Below, piece after piece: positions 8,515 to 16,274 of a DNA stretch of 34,462 bases (its first letter is position 1; each line of letters begins with the position of its first letter). The notes under the pieces were generated by a model. The model worked only from the letters and a program-made list of their open reading frames with translations. It was not told the DNA's origin and ran no database searches. The stretch is from an uncultured Clostridia bacterium (GTDB lineage: Bacteria > Bacillota > Clostridia > TANB77 > CAG-508). The stretch covers positions 1-34,462 of the forward strand of contig CANPYN010000007.1 in assembly GCA_947588635.1 (NCBI GenBank). Direction: 5' to 3'. The translations under genes and the position numbers were made by a program.

Positions 8515-9075
8515 ATGAAAGAAATATATATTGTACTAACACATACAGGAACAACTTTATCTGGTATTGTAAAGTATTATACAAAGAAAAAATATACTCA
8601 TGTTTCAATAGGATTAGATGTTAATTTAAAGAAAATGTATTCTTTTGGAAGACTAAATCCATATAATCCATATAAAGCTGGATTTGTACATGAAGAAATA
8701 AATAAAGGAACTTTTGCTAGATTTAAAAATACAATAACTGGAGTATATGAGTTAACAGTAACGGATAATCAATATAAAAAAATATGTTCAATGATAGAAA
8801 AGGTAAAAGAAGAAAAAAGTAAATATAAGTTTAATATTATAGGATTATTTTTAGTAAGTGTAAATAAGAAATATCAAAAACAAGATACATTTTATTGTGC
8901 CGAATTTGTAAAATATATATTAGAAACAAGTTTAGGTAAAAAACTTTTACCGGAAATAGTAAAACCTATGGATTTTACAGAATTAGATAATATACATCTT
9001 ATATATGAAGGTCTTTTATCAAATTATCAATATAGTGATAATCAGGAAGTTTATGAGACAAATATAATAGCTTAA
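8515..9075 (+). CDS. Permuted NlpC/P60 (papain-like) family protein
   Basis: 186 aa, beginning 18 nt after the ABC transporter stop, so probably cotranscribed. It carries HTGTTLSGIVKYYTKKKYTHVSIGL near the N-terminus (histidine side; the key part is YTHVSIG) and FYCAEFVKYIL near residue 127 (candidate nucleophilic Cys). That His-before-Cys order is typical of circularly permuted papain-like hydrolases of the YiiX/YaeF type. No signal peptide is seen. Members are thought to act on amide or acyl bonds in lipids or peptides; the substrate here is unknown. Family assignment is by motif only. Confidence 0.6.
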   Translation: MKEIYIVLTHTGTTLSGIVKYYTKKKYTHVSIGLDVNLKKMYSFGRLNPYNPYKAGFVHEEINKGTFARFKNTITGVYELTVTDNQYKKICSMIEKVKEEKSKYKFNIIGLFLVSVNKKYQKQDTFYCAEFVKYILETSLGKKLLPEIVKPMDFTELDNIHLIYEGLLSNYQYSDNQEVYETNIIA

Positions 9076-9119
9076 ATATTTAATTTAATATAAATTTATA
9101 AAGAAGGGGATGGTTTAAA

Positions 9120-9998
9120 ATGGAAAAAGCGAAAGTATATTTTAGCAAGGAAATTACTCCAGAAAATATTGTTAAAATGTATGACTTACTTGGAAGGACA
9201 TTAAAAGGAAAGGTAGCAGTAAAATTACATTCAGGGGAAAGAGGAAATCAAAACTATATAAGACCAGAAATGGTAAAAAAAATAGTAGAACATGTAAACG
9301 GAACAGTTGTAGAATGTAATACAGCATACGAAGGAGCAAGAGATACAACTGAAAAGCACAAACAATTGATGGATGAACATGGTTGGACAAAATATTTTGA
9401 TGTTGACATTATGGATGCAGAGGGTGAAGATAAAGTATTAGAAATTCCAAATGGTAAAGTGATTAAAAAAAATTATGTTGGAAAAAACATTGATAATTAT
9501 GATTCTATGTTAGTACTATCTCATTTTAAAGGACACCCAATGGGTGGATATGGAGGAGCATTAAAACAATTATCAATTGGTGTTGCATCAGGTAAAGGAA
9601 AAAGATATATTCACTGCATAGGAAAAGAAAATGGAAGCTATGAGGATATGTTTAATGTAGATCAATTAAAATTTTTAGAAGCTATGGCAGATGCAGCAAG
9701 TAGTGTTACAAAAAAATTCGAAGGAAATATTGTATATATAAATATAATGTGTAATATGAGTGTAGATTGTGATTGCTGTGAAGTTGCAGAAGATCCATGT
9801 ATGAAAGATATTGGAATATTAGCATCTTTAGATCCAGTTGCAATAGATCAGGCATGCATAGATTTAGTTAAAAATTCAAACGATGAAGGAAAAGAACATC
9901 TATTGGAAAGAATTAATTCAAGACAAGGAATACACACAATTGAAGTAGCAAGCGATTTAGGAATTGGAAATAGAGATTATGAATTAGTAGAAATTTAA
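9120..9998 (+). CDS. DUF362 family protein
   Basis: 292 aa, with a GAAGGGG ribosome binding site before the ATG. The motifs KVAVKLHSGERGN, LSHFKGHPMGGYGGALKQLSIG and ASLDPVAIDQACIDLV are those of DUF362 proteins. A cysteine-rich stretch (IMCNMSVDCDCCEVAEDPCM, about residues 211-230) could bind an Fe-S cluster. Many relatives carry an added ferredoxin domain; this one does not. The biochemical role is not established for the family. Confidence 0.75.
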   Translation: MEKAKVYFSKEITPENIVKMYDLLGRTLKGKVAVKLHSGERGNQNYIRPEMVKKIVEHVNGTVVECNTAYEGARDTTEKHKQLMDEHGWTKYFDVDIMDAEGEDKVLEIPNGKVIKKNYVGKNIDNYDSMLVLSHFKGHPMGGYGGALKQLSIGVASGKGKRYIHCIGKENGSYEDMFNVDQLKFLEAMADAASSVTKKFEGNIVYINIMCNMSVDCDCCEVAEDPCMKDIGILASLDPVAIDQACIDLVKNSNDEGKEHLLERINSRQGIHTIEVASDLGIGNRDYELVEI

Positions 9999-10009
9999 TT
10001 AAAAACTAG

Positions 10010-10055
10010 GGACATACCTTAATCTATGAGGAATGCCTATTACTGAGGTTTGTCC
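10010..10055 (+). promoter_or_regulatory. Stem-loop upstream of the ECF transporter gene
   Basis: GGACATACCT (10010-10019) pairs with AGGTTTGTCC (10046-10055) with one mismatch, enclosing a small inner AGG-AATG-CCT hairpin. There is no following T tract, so it is a poor terminator. Its position 80 nt before an ECF S-component start makes a small riboswitch possible, but I recognise no known class. Confidence 0.35.
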
Positions 10056-10134
10056 ATTAAACTTTGTAAAGAAATAAAACTAAAGAATATTATGAATAGT
10101 AAAGAGACCACAAATTTTGAAGGAGGATTTTATT

Positions 10135-10701
10135 ATGTTAGAAAAATCAGAAGAAATTAAAAAAGAAAATCGTTTATTAGATATTTTATCAACAAAAAAA
10201 GCAAAATATATAATGGGTACAATTCTATTAAGTGGAATAGGTATAGCATTACCTAGAATATTCCACTTAATAGCAGGAAGTTCAGCCGGTAGCATTTTTT
10301 TACCAATGCATATAGCAGTTTTAATTGCTGCATTAACATTTGGAGTGTTTAGTGGAAGTATAGTGGCAGGTACATCTGTAATATTTAGTTATCTATTAAC
10401 AGGTATGCCTAATATTGCAAGATTACCATATATGCTTATTGAATTAATTATTTATGCAATTTTATTAGGATTATTTAACAAAAAATTTAATAAATATATT
10501 TCATTAATTGCAACAATAGTATTAGGGAGAGTAATATATTCAGGTGTACTATTTGCAGCAATAAATGTATTTGGATTTAGCACTTATGGATTATCAGTAA
10601 TAGACAGTATAAAAGTGGGATTACCAGGAATAGCTCTTCAACTTTTATTTGTTCCAGTTATTGCGAAGGTAATAGAGAAAGGAATAAAGCTTCATGAGTA
10701 A
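10135..10701 (+). CDS. ECF transporter S component
   Basis: 188 aa; the ATG at 10135 follows GGAGG. It has about five to six hydrophobic helices after a charged N-terminus, with LPMHIAVLIAALTFGVFSGSIVAG and a closing helix, the build of the substrate-binding membrane subunit of energy-coupling factor vitamin importers. The shared EcfA/A'/T module must be encoded elsewhere. The substrate cannot be told from sequence. Its stop overlaps the next gene by 8 nt (ATGAGTAA), indicating translational coupling to the DUF1893 gene. Confidence 0.75.
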   Translation: MLEKSEEIKKENRLLDILSTKKAKYIMGTILLSGIGIALPRIFHLIAGSSAGSIFLPMHIAVLIAALTFGVFSGSIVAGTSVIFSYLLTGMPNIARLPYMLIELIIYAILLGLFNKKFNKYISLIATIVLGRVIYSGVLFAAINVFGFSTYGLSVIDSIKVGLPGIALQLLFVPVIAKVIEKGIKLHE

Positions 10702-11104
10702 TTTAGAAAATGTAAAAAAAATATTACTAGAAAAAAATGCTTCTTTGGTAGTTTGTTATAAAAATGGTGATATAAAAGAATACTATCAAGATAGAATAAA
10801 AGATATAAAAGAAATTTTGATGAAAGATAGTTCAATACTTAATGGGGCTGTGATTGCTGATAAGGTAATTGGAAAAGTGGCTGCATCTATTTTAGCAGTT
10901 GCTGGAGTCAAAGAAATTTATGCAGAAATAATAAGTGAATATGCAATTCCTGTGCTAGAAAAAAATAATGTTAAATATAAATTTTATAAAAAAGTAGAAT
11001 ATATTAAAAATAAAGATAATACAGGTATGTGTCCAATGGAAAATAAATATAAAGATGAGGCTGATATAAATATTATTTATAGAGAAATGATTGGAGAAAA
11101 GTAG
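10694..11104 (+). CDS. DUF1893 domain protein
   Basis: 136 aa, overlapping the ECF gene. The core LVVCYKNGDI...GAVIADKVIGKVAASILAVAGVKEIYAEIISEYA and the end GMCPMENKYKD fit the DUF1893 family, whose function is unknown. Tight coupling to the transporter component and to the small Cys-rich protein suggests the three act together on one cofactor or vitamin. Confidence 0.7.
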   Translation: MSNLENVKKILLEKNASLVVCYKNGDIKEYYQDRIKDIKEILMKDSSILNGAVIADKVIGKVAASILAVAGVKEIYAEIISEYAIPVLEKNNVKYKFYKKVEYIKNKDNTGMCPMENKYKDEADINIIYREMIGEK

Positions 11105-11105
11105 G

Positions 11106-11276
11106 ATGAATGAAGAAGATATAAAATTAAAACAATATCTAACTAAAATAAATTGCAGAGGATGCTATAATCATTGTCCATTAAGTAATCCAATGTGTGG
11201 AAGAAGTAAAATCTTTGTAAATGAAGCGATTGAAAAATTTAATTCAGTATCAAAAAATAATGAACCAAAAATGTAA
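11106..11276 (+). CDS. Small cysteine-rich protein, 56 aa
   Basis: Starts one base after the DUF1893 stop (TAG-G-ATG) at MNEEDIKLKQ. The motif CRGCYNHCPLSNPMCGRS (C-X2-C-X3-C-X6-C) could bind an Fe-S cluster or zinc. I do not recognise the family. The upstream gene's end supplies the ribosome binding site (GGAGAAAAGTAGG). Confidence 0.65.
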   Translation: MNEEDIKLKQYLTKINCRGCYNHCPLSNPMCGRSKIFVNEAIEKFNSVSKNNEPKM

Positions 11277-11343
11277 CAAATTTGTAATATAAATGTAATA
11301 AAACATCTTATGCTTGATACAACTAAATTTAGAAGCAATGGAT

Positions 11344-11383
11344 AAAAATGTTGTTGCAATTGCAACAACATTTTTATTTTTTT
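11344..11383 (+). terminator. Terminator after the ECF/DUF1893 operon
   Basis: A perfect 16-bp self-complementary stem, AAAAATGTTGTTGCAA and its complement (11344-11375), followed by a T-rich run to 11383. Confidence 0.85.
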
Positions 11384-11385
11384 GT

Positions 11386-11393
11386 GGTATAAT
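11386..11393 (+). promoter_or_regulatory. Extended -10 promoter for nrdD-nrdG
   Basis: GGTATAAT preceded by TGT directly after the terminator: an extended -10 box 31 nt upstream of the nrdD start. No good -35 is seen because the region is occupied by the terminator stem. No NrdR-type operator pair is evident. Confidence 0.5.
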
Positions 11394-11424
11394 TCATTTA
11401 CATTACGAAGGAGGAGATATTCAA

Positions 11425-13587
11425 ATGAAAATAATAAAAAGAGATGGAACGATTGTAGCATATAACCCAGAAAAAATAAGAATAGCAATTCAAAAAGCTA
11501 ATAATGAAGTATCAAGAAAGGAAAAAGCTTCAAAAGAGCAAATAGAAGAAATCATAAAATATATTGAAGAACTTGATAAGGCAAGAATACTAGTTGAAGA
11601 TATACAAGATATTATTGAAGAAAAATTAATGTCTATCGAAAAATTCAAATTAGCAAAAAAATATATTACATATCGTTATACAAGAGAATTAGTTAGAAAA
11701 GCTAATACAACAGACCAGTCAATTAAAGAATTAATTGAAGGAGAAAGTGAATATTGGAACAACGAAAACTCTAATAAAAATGCTAAAGTTGTAACTACAC
11801 AAAGAGATTACTTGGCAGGAATTACGAGTACAGATATAACAAGAAGATTTTTACTTGCAGATGATATTGTAAAAGCACATGATGCTGGAATTATACATTT
11901 CCATGATGCAGACTATTTTGCTCAAAATGCACTTCATAATTGTGATTTAATAGATTTAGAAGATATGCTACAAAATGGAACTAATATAAATGGAGTTATG
12001 ATTGAAAAACCACATAAATTTTTAACAGCAATGACGATTGCAACTCAAATAATAACAGCTGTAACATCTAGCCAATATGGTGGAGCAACTGTAACAATGA
12101 CACACTTAGCACCATTTGTAAGAGATAGCTATAATAGATACCTAAAAAAATATCAAGATAGAAATCTCTCAAAAGAACAATGTGAAAAATTTGCAAAAGA
12201 AGATTTAAAAAAAGAAATAAAAGATGGAGTCCAAACTTTCCAATATCAAATTAATTCTATGACAACAACAAATGGACAATCGCCATTCTTAAGTGTATGT
12301 TTTTATTTAGGAGAAACAGATGAATATAAAGAAGAATTAGCTATGATTATTGAAGAAATGCTAGAACAAAGAATTCAAGGAATGAAAAACGAAAAAGGTG
12401 TATACATTACACCAGCATTTCCAAAATTATTATATGTTTTAGAAGAAGATAATATAAGAGAAGGTAGTAAATATTGGTATTTAACAGAACTTGCTGCTAA
12501 ATGTACAGCAAAAAGAATGGTTCCAGATTATATTTCTGAAAAGAAAATGTTAGAATATAAAATAGATAAAAATGGTAATGGAAATTGTTATCCTTGTATG
12601 GGATGTCGTTCATTCTTAACACCATATGTTGATCCTAAGACAAACAAACCTAAGTATTATGGAAGATTTAATCAAGGAGTTGTAACAATAAACTTAGTAG
12701 ATGTAGCATTATCATCTGGTAAAGATATGGATAAATTTTGGAATATATATGAAGAAAGACTCGAATTATGTCATAGAGCACTTCAAGCAAGACATCAAAG
12801 GTTGAGTAAGGCAACAAGTGATGTAGCACCAATACTATGGCAACATGGTGCACTTGCAAGACTAAAAAAAGGTGAAAGCATACATGATTTACTACATGGT
12901 GGATATTCAACCATTTCATTAGGATATGCAGGACTTTATGAATGTGTAAAATATATGACAGGAAATAGCCATACTGATAATGGAGTAGGTAAAGAGTTCG
13001 GACTAAAAGTTATGCAAAAACTAAATGATAAATGTAAAGAATGGAAAGAAGCAGAAAATATAGATTACAGTGTATATGGAACACCAATTGAATCAACAAC
13101 ATATAAATTTGCAAAATGCTTAAAAGATAGATTTGGAGTTATTGAAGGTATTACAGATAGAGACTATATAACAAATTCTTATCATGTTCCTGTATTTGAG
13201 GAAATAGATGCTTTTGAAAAACTTAAATTAGAAAGTGAATTCCAAAGATTAAGTCCAGGTGGTGCTATATCATATATAGAAACACCTAATCTACAAAATA
13301 ACATTGAGTCTGTATTACAAGTTATCAAATTTATTTATGATAATATAATGTATGCAGAATTAAATACAAAATCAGACTATTGCCAAAAATGTGGATTTGA
13401 TGGAGAAATCTTAATTGACGATAATTTAGAATGGTATTGCCCAAATTGTGGAAATAGAGACCATGATACATTAAATGTGGCAAGAAGAACATGTGGGTAT
13501 ATAGGAAGCAATTTCTGGAATAGAGGAAGAACACAAGAAATAAAAGAAAGAGTATTACATATGGATAATAAAGATTACGAAGAGTAA
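11425..13587 (+). CDS. nrdD: Anaerobic ribonucleoside-triphosphate reductase
   Basis: 720 aa; the ATG at 11425 follows GAAGGAGG. Class III reductase making dNTPs under anoxia with a glycyl radical. An ATP-cone allosteric domain covers about residues 1-95 (MKIIKRDGTIVAYNPEKI). The barrel domain contains HNCDLIDLEDML and YPCMGCRSFLTPY. A zinc site C-X2-C...C-X2-C (YCQKCGF...WYCPNCGN) precedes the glycyl radical loop RRTCGYIGSNFWNRG at the C-terminus. The frame is intact throughout. It lies 27 nt upstream of its activase gene nrdG in the usual operon order. Confidence 0.95.
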   Translation: MKIIKRDGTIVAYNPEKIRIAIQKANNEVSRKEKASKEQIEEIIKYIEELDKARILVEDIQDIIEEKLMSIEKFKLAKKYITYRYTRELVRKANTTDQSIKELIEGESEYWNNENSNKNAKVVTTQRDYLAGITSTDITRRFLLADDIVKAHDAGIIHFHDADYFAQNALHNCDLIDLEDMLQNGTNINGVMIEKPHKFLTAMTIATQIITAVTSSQYGGATVTMTHLAPFVRDSYNRYLKKYQDRNLSKEQCEKFAKEDLKKEIKDGVQTFQYQINSMTTTNGQSPFLSVCFYLGETDEYKEELAMIIEEMLEQRIQGMKNEKGVYITPAFPKLLYVLEEDNIREGSKYWYLTELAAKCTAKRMVPDYISEKKMLEYKIDKNGNGNCYPCMGCRSFLTPYVDPKTNKPKYYGRFNQGVVTINLVDVALSSGKDMDKFWNIYEERLELCHRALQARHQRLSKATSDVAPILWQHGALARLKKGESIHDLLHGGYSTISLGYAGLYECVKYMTGNSHTDNGVGKEFGLKVMQKLNDKCKEWKEAENIDYSVYGTPIESTTYKFAKCLKDRFGVIEGITDRDYITNSYHVPVFEEIDAFEKLKLESEFQRLSPGGAISYIETPNLQNNIESVLQVIKFIYDNIMYAELNTKSDYCQKCGFDGEILIDDNLEWYCPNCGNRDHDTLNVARRTCGYIGSNFWNRGRTQEIKERVLHMDNKDYEE

Positions 13588-13614
13588 ATGCGTATATAAT
13601 GGGGGTTAATATAA

Positions 13615-14107
13615 ATGAGATACAACAAAATTAGAAAAATGGATATTTCAGATGGACCAGGTGTTAGAGTATCAATCTTTGTACAAGGATGTACTTTTAA
13701 CTGTAAAGAATGTTTTAATCCAGAAACACATGATTTTAATCGGTGGAAAAGAGTTTACTGATGAAACAATAGATAAAGTATTAAAACTATGTGAAAATGA
13801 AAATGTAAAAGGTTTGTCAATTTTAGGAGGGGAACCGCTTCATCCTAATAATATCGAAGGAACTACTAAACTTGCAAAAGCTTTTAAAGAAAAAATGCCA
13901 AATAAAAATTTATGGATATGGTCAGGATTTACATTTGACAAAGATTTAAAAGATAAAGAAGTAATGAAGTATACAGATGTATTAGTAGATGGGAGATATG
14001 TTGACGAACTAAGAAATCCAACCCTAAAATGGAAAGGCTCAGAGAATCAAAGAGTAATAGATGTTAAAAAGAGTTTAAACAGCAATGACGTAATTTTATA
14101 TAAATAA
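13615..14107 (+). CDS. nrdG: Anaerobic ribonucleotide reductase activating protein, with +1 frameshift
   Basis: A radical-SAM activase that installs the glycyl radical on NrdD. The ATG at 13615 has GGGGG upstream. The radical SAM cysteines are C26, C30 and C33 (CTFNCKEC). The first frame ends 5 codons after CGG 13741-13743; a +1 shift there yields [15 protein letters not shown] and the rest, including [13 protein letters not shown] and [10 protein letters not shown]. The assembled protein is 163 aa, a normal NrdG length. A catalytically normal NrdG therefore depends on the shift. It is followed by a strong terminator. Confidence 0.85.
13741..13743 (+). other. CGG +1 frameshift site of nrdG
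   Basis: The codons read TTT AAT CGG TGG. Skipping the C gives AAT GGT GGA AAA (N-G-G-K), and CGG is codon 43. In the unshifted frame a TGA follows after CGG TGG AAA AGA GTT TAC. Confidence 0.8.
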
Positions 14108-14152
14108 TAAAAAACGGCAAATGAGAAAAAAATTCTCATTTGTTGTTTTTTA
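14108..14152 (+). terminator. Terminator of nrdD-nrdG
   Basis: AACGGCAAATGAG pairs with CTCATTTGTTGTT (one G-T pair), followed by TTTTT. Confidence 0.8.
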
Positions 14153-14155
14153 TTA

Positions 14156-14184
14156 TTGCATAGTAAAATTTAATCAGCTATAAT
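14156..14184 (+). promoter_or_regulatory. Promoter for the antiporter gene
   Basis: TTGCAT at 14156-14161, a 17-nt spacer, and a consensus TATAAT at 14179-14184, 63 nt before the start codon. Confidence 0.65.
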
Positions 14185-14247
14185 TATAAATTGTATAACT
14201 AAAAAACAAATGGGAATAATTCAAATATAACTTAGGAGAATAAATTA

Positions 14248-15204
14248 ATGATTTTATCACTAATATTAATTATAGTAGGATTTTTTTTGCTAATAAAAGG
14301 AGCAGACTTTTTAGTAGAGGGTTCAAGTAATGTGGCAAAGAAATTTAATATACCAGAAATAGTAATTGGATTAACAATAGTTTCAATTGGTACATCTATG
14401 CCAGAATTATTTGTAAGCATATCATCAGCAATAAATGGTTATCCAGATATGGCTATAGGTAATGTAATAGGAAGTAGTATTGCAAACTTACTTCTTATTT
14501 TAGGAGCTTCAGCAATAGTAAGATCTATTAAATTTAAAAGAGAAACAAGATTAATAGAAATACCTATATGTTTATTTGTATCAATAGTTTTTCTTGTATT
14601 ATGTAATATTGGTCAAAATATAACAAGAGTAGATGGAACAATACTAATTGTATTATTTGTATTTTTTATTTTATATACAATCGTAATGTCATTTGAAGCA
14701 AAAAAATTTGATAAAGAAGACGATGATTTTGAAGAAGAAAAAACTACTAAAAAATCAATAATTAAAGATATTATTTTTATAATTTTAGGCTTTGTAGCAT
14801 TAAAATTTGGTGGCGATTTAGCTGTAAATAATACAGTAAATATTGCTAAAATTTTACACTTAAGTGAAAAAATAATTAGTATAACAATTCTTGCAATAGG
14901 TACAAGCCTGCCAGAACTTGTTACAAGTATATCAGCTTCAATAAAAGGGGAAAGTGATATTGCGATTGGGAATATTTTAGGTTCTAATATTTTTAATATG
15001 TTACTTATAATTGGAACTTCATCACTTATTAAGCCAATTGTATATAACACTAATTATAATAAAGATATGATTATTTTACTAATAGCAACAGCTATATTGT
15101 TTTTATTTACAATTATTCCACCAAAAAACAAAATGAGCAGAACAAATGGAATTGTATATTTTATAATGTATTTATGCTATATGGTAAGTTTATTCTATAT
15201 ATAA
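14248..15204 (+). CDS. Sodium/calcium-type cation antiporter (CaCA family)
   Basis: 318 aa of largely hydrophobic sequence with the two inverted repeats of the CaCA family. The first has GTSMPELFVSISSA (about residues 49-62); the second has GTSLPELVTSISAS (about 221-234). The Glu in each is the ion ligand. The two halves are joined by an acidic cytoplasmic loop (KEDDDFEEEKTTKK). Similar to YrbG, which exchanges Ca2+ or other cations for Na+ or H+ across the membrane. Preceded by AGGAGA and followed 12 nt later by the csaA-like gene. Confidence 0.9.
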   Translation: MILSLILIIVGFFLLIKGADFLVEGSSNVAKKFNIPEIVIGLTIVSIGTSMPELFVSISSAINGYPDMAIGNVIGSSIANLLLILGASAIVRSIKFKRETRLIEIPICLFVSIVFLVLCNIGQNITRVDGTILIVLFVFFILYTIVMSFEAKKFDKEDDDFEEEKTTKKSIIKDIIFIILGFVALKFGGDLAVNNTVNIAKILHLSEKIISITILAIGTSLPELVTSISASIKGESDIAIGNILGSNIFNMLLIIGTSSLIKPIVYNTNYNKDMIILLIATAILFLFTIIPPKNKMSRTNGIVYFIMYLCYMVSLFYI

Positions 15205-15216
15205 GGGGGAACAATT

Positions 15217-15546
15217 ATGGCAACATTTGAAGATTTTATGAAACTAGATATTAGAGTAGGAACAATAATATCAGCAAAAAAATTTGAAAAAGCAAAAAGA
15301 CCAGCATATCAGTTAGAAATAGACTTTGGCAAAGATATTGGAATAAAAAGGTCATCAGCGCAAATAACAGAGATGTATTCATTAGATGATTTAAAAGGGA
15401 AACAAATATTAGCAGTAGTAAATTTTCCTACAAAACAAATAGCAAACTTTATATCAGAAGTATTAGTTCTTGGTACATATAGTAAAGATGGAGTAGTACT
15501 TATAACACCAGAAAGAAAAGTAGAAAATGGTGACAAATTAGGATAA
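15217..15546 (+). CDS. csaA: CsaA-like tRNA-binding-domain protein
   Basis: 109 aa, a single OB-fold EMAP/tRNA-binding domain: FMKLDIRVGTIISAKKFEKAKRP, IGIKRSSAQIT and VVNFPTKQIANFISEVLVLG. Full length for CsaA, a small dimeric protein reported as a secretion-linked chaperone with tRNA affinity. GGGGG ribosome binding site 8 nt before the ATG; likely cotranscribed with the antiporter. Confidence 0.85.
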   Translation: MATFEDFMKLDIRVGTIISAKKFEKAKRPAYQLEIDFGKDIGIKRSSAQITEMYSLDDLKGKQILAVVNFPTKQIANFISEVLVLGTYSKDGVVLITPERKVENGDKLG

Positions 15547-15549
15547 TAA

Positions 15550-15580
15550 TAAAAAGAGTTAGAGAAATCTAACTTTTTTA
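15550..15580 (+). terminator. Terminator of the antiporter/csaA unit
   Basis: AAAAAGAGTTAGA...TCTAACTTTTTT: a short stem and 4-nt loop with a T tract. Confidence 0.75.
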
Positions 15581-15732
15581 TTGAATAGGAAAAATCAAAG
15601 ATTTTCCCTATTCAACAAAGCTTCGCAAATATTCCACACAAAATTTTTTCAAAATTTTGGCGGGCGAACAACGAGCGTGGGCTTTAAAATAAATTTAAAT
15701 AGTCTGACATCAAAAAAAGCCCACTGTTGTTC
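15581..15732. repeat. Two intergenic inverted repeats before the suf operon
   Basis: The first (15581-15615) pairs TTGAATAGG with CCTATTCAA and continues inward through AAAATC/GATTTT. The second (15666-15732) pairs GAACAAC and GTGGGCTTT with AAAGCCCAC and GTTGTTC across a 32-nt AT-rich centre. A 62-codon open frame here is only a by-product of these repeats. They may be remnants of non-autonomous mobile elements, and would block read-through into the suf promoter. Confidence 0.6.
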
Positions 15733-15742
15733 TTTATATATA

Positions 15743-15786
15743 TTGACAAACTGTGAAAAAGTAGTATAATGTTAGAGTACTCTAAC
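15743..15786 (+). promoter_or_regulatory. suf operon promoter with palindromic operator
   Basis: TTGACA at 15743-15748, a 16-nt spacer, and TATAAT at 15765-15770. A perfect 16-bp palindrome, GTTAGAGTACTCTAAC (15771-15786), follows immediately, covering the expected start of transcription. DtxR/MntR-family repressors bind TTAG-CTAA-type palindromes in such positions. The first gene of the operon encodes such a regulator, so negative autoregulation is the natural inference. Confidence 0.8.
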
Positions 15787-15806
15787 AAAAAAGGAGAGAT
15801 CTTTTT

Positions 15807-16258
15807 ATGCTTACGAAAACTCGGAGAAGAATATTTAAAAACTATATATATACTTCAAAATGAAGAAAAAAGAGCTAGAGTTACAGATATTGCTAAAATA
15901 TTAAATAAAACAAAACCTACTGTAAATTATGCAATAACAAATTTAAAAGAGGAAGGACTTGTAAATTACGAAACTTATGGATCTATAACTTTAACAGAAA
16001 CAGGGAAAAAGCATGCTAAAAAGATTTTAGAGGCATATGATATAGTTTATTTATTTTTAAATAGTATATTAGAAATTGAGCCAAATGAAGCAAAACAAGA
16101 AGCAGAAAAAATAAAAGCTACAATTAGTGATGAAACACTAAACAAACTAGCAAAATACACACATAAAACTTTGGGATTATATAGTTTAGAATGTGGGTAT
16201 GATATAAATAATGAAAAATGTACATCTTGCGTGCGAAGAACACGGAACAAAAAAATAA
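15807..16258 (+). CDS. DtxR/MntR-fold regulator with C-terminal cysteine cluster; two CGG sites
   Basis: ATG at 15807 after AAGGAGAG. In-frame translation opens MLTKT, then a CGG (15822-15824). A +1 shift gives MLTKTGEEYLKTIYILQ, the expected DtxR-family start, followed by the winged helix (VTDIAKILNKTKPTVNYAI) and dimer helices. A second CGG (16243-16245) with another +1 shift ends the protein as CVRRTGTKK, 149 aa. Aligned by eye with B. subtilis MntR, the ligands E11, H77, E102 and H103 are replaced by K, Y, K and A. Instead the tail carries C-X8-C-X2-C (ECGYDINNEKCTSC), a possible Fe-S or zinc site. As first gene of the suf operon behind a palindromic operator, it is probably the Fe-S or iron-responsive repressor. 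Confidence 0.75.
15822..15824 (+). other. CGG +1 frameshift site 1 of the suf regulator
   Basis: The codons read AAA ACT CGG AGA. Skipping the C gives ACT GGA GAA GAA TAT (T-G-E-E-Y). It is only the sixth codon of the gene; unshifted translation meets TGA 13 codons later. Confidence 0.8.
16243..16245 (+). other. Possible CGG +1 frameshift site 2 of the suf regulator
   Basis: The codons read AGA ACA CGG AAC. Skipping the C gives ACA GGA ACA AAA AAA TAA, ending the protein 16 nt before sufC and leaving the sufC ribosome binding site outside the coding region. Read straight, the gene would run 6 codons further and its stop would overlap the sufC start, so this site is less certain than the others. 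Confidence 0.55.
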
Positions 16259-16274
16259 AAGAAAGGATAGAATT

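Noticed and set aside
9999..10134. THF, preQ1 or NiCo riboswitch before the ECF gene
   Set aside because: The short stem-loop does not show the conserved elements of these classes as I remember them.
15581..15769. A 62-codon open frame before the suf promoter
   Set aside because: It is made of inverted repeats, has no ribosome binding site and ends inside the promoter region.
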